Source of the DNA: a bacterium
GTDB lineage: Bacteria; Sumerlaeota; Sumerlaeia; UBA8349
Length of the DNA: 15,065 nt
Assembly (NCBI GenBank): GCA_013203855.1
Contig: JABMPG010000080.1
Span: 1 to 15,065 of the forward strand
Direction: 5' to 3'
Part shown: piece by piece, positions 14,994 to 15,065 of the stretch
How positions within the stretch are numbered: position 1 is the stretch's first letter
How the letters are laid out: each line of letters starts with the position of its first letter
The notes under the pieces: generated by a model
Seen by the model: the letters and a program-made list of their open reading frames with translations, nothing else
The model's database searches: none
What the model was told of the DNA's origin: nothing
Translations under genes and position numbers: made by a program

Positions 14994-15065
14994 TGGAGCT
15001 GGTGATGGGACTCGAACCCGCAACCTTCTGATTACAAATCAGATGCTCTGCCAATTGAGCTACAC
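14994..15065 (-). tRNA. tRNA-Thr (anticodon TGT), 5' end beyond the window
   Basis: The minus strand reads from G5 of the acceptor stem through the D arm (TAGCTCAATTGGCAGAGC), anticodon arm TCTGA-TTTGTAA-TCAGA with anticodon TGT, and T loop TTCGAGT, to an acceptor strand CACCAGC, discriminator T and encoded CCA (14994-14996). About four 5' bases (expected GCTG) are off the window. One C-A mismatch is seen in the T stem. The gene's 3' end faces the HTH/primase genes, the usual orientation for an element integrated at a tRNA. Confidence 0.93.

Noticed and set aside
14994..15065. A second attachment site copied from the tRNA within the window
   Set aside because: I searched by eye for the T-arm and acceptor sequence and found no copy elsewhere; a border may lie outside.

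Overview
The window looks like a piece of a high-GC, Gram-negative-type, probably uncultured bacterium. Giant secreted mosaics that join a subtilase to beta-helix, FN3 and FG-GAP modules are common in Planctomycetes/PVC relatives, Acidobacteria, Hydrogenedentes and similar phyla. The phylum is a guess from gene content only. Every convincing complete gene is on the minus strand, so the gene order runs from the right end (tRNA) to the left.

Layout, right to left. (a) 14994-15065: the 3' part of a tRNA-Thr(TGT) with an encoded CCA. (b) 13314-14921: an orphan protein of about 518-535 aa that I do not recognise, preceded by an 11-bp tandem repeat and a weak promoter. (c) 12880-13086 and 9969-12890: a small AlpA/excisionase-type HTH protein overlapping the start of a 973-aa primase-polymerase/helicase. 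The latter has an AEP DxD motif, a CHCC zinc knuckle, a DUF927-like ATPase with Walker A and B, and a winged-helix-like tail. (d) 9791-10035: ten CAGTGA hexamers forming a large, precise dyad over the 3' end of the primase gene and the space after it; this is a candidate replication origin. (e) 9201-9722: a basic protein of an uncharacterised family (GPRTP..GK motif). (f) 8533-9200: a non-coding stretch with three pairs of direct repeats spaced 10 bp. (g) 8254-8532 and 7869-8180: a second HTH_17 protein and a small zinc-ribbon protein. (h) 683-7729: a 2348-aa secreted subtilase mosaic. (i) 1-560: the end of an unknown plus-strand gene and a decayed fragment of an AAA/cyclase-type signalling ATPase.

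My reading is that about 7.9-15 kb is an integrative or satellite-like replicon next to tRNA-Thr. The HTH protein and the primase-helicase are translationally coupled, and the dyad array beside the helicase gene resembles the origins of replicating islands such as SaPIs, where iteron sets flank the melting region downstream of rep. No integrase is visible and no second copy of the tRNA end lies in the window, so the element borders are not established. The subtilase and the ATPase relic look like ordinary host or older accessory DNA.

The main result of the hunt is the dyad array: five CAGTGA on one arm and five on the other, equal 57-bp internal gaps, identical 16-bp outer pairs, and a small hairpin exactly at the centre.
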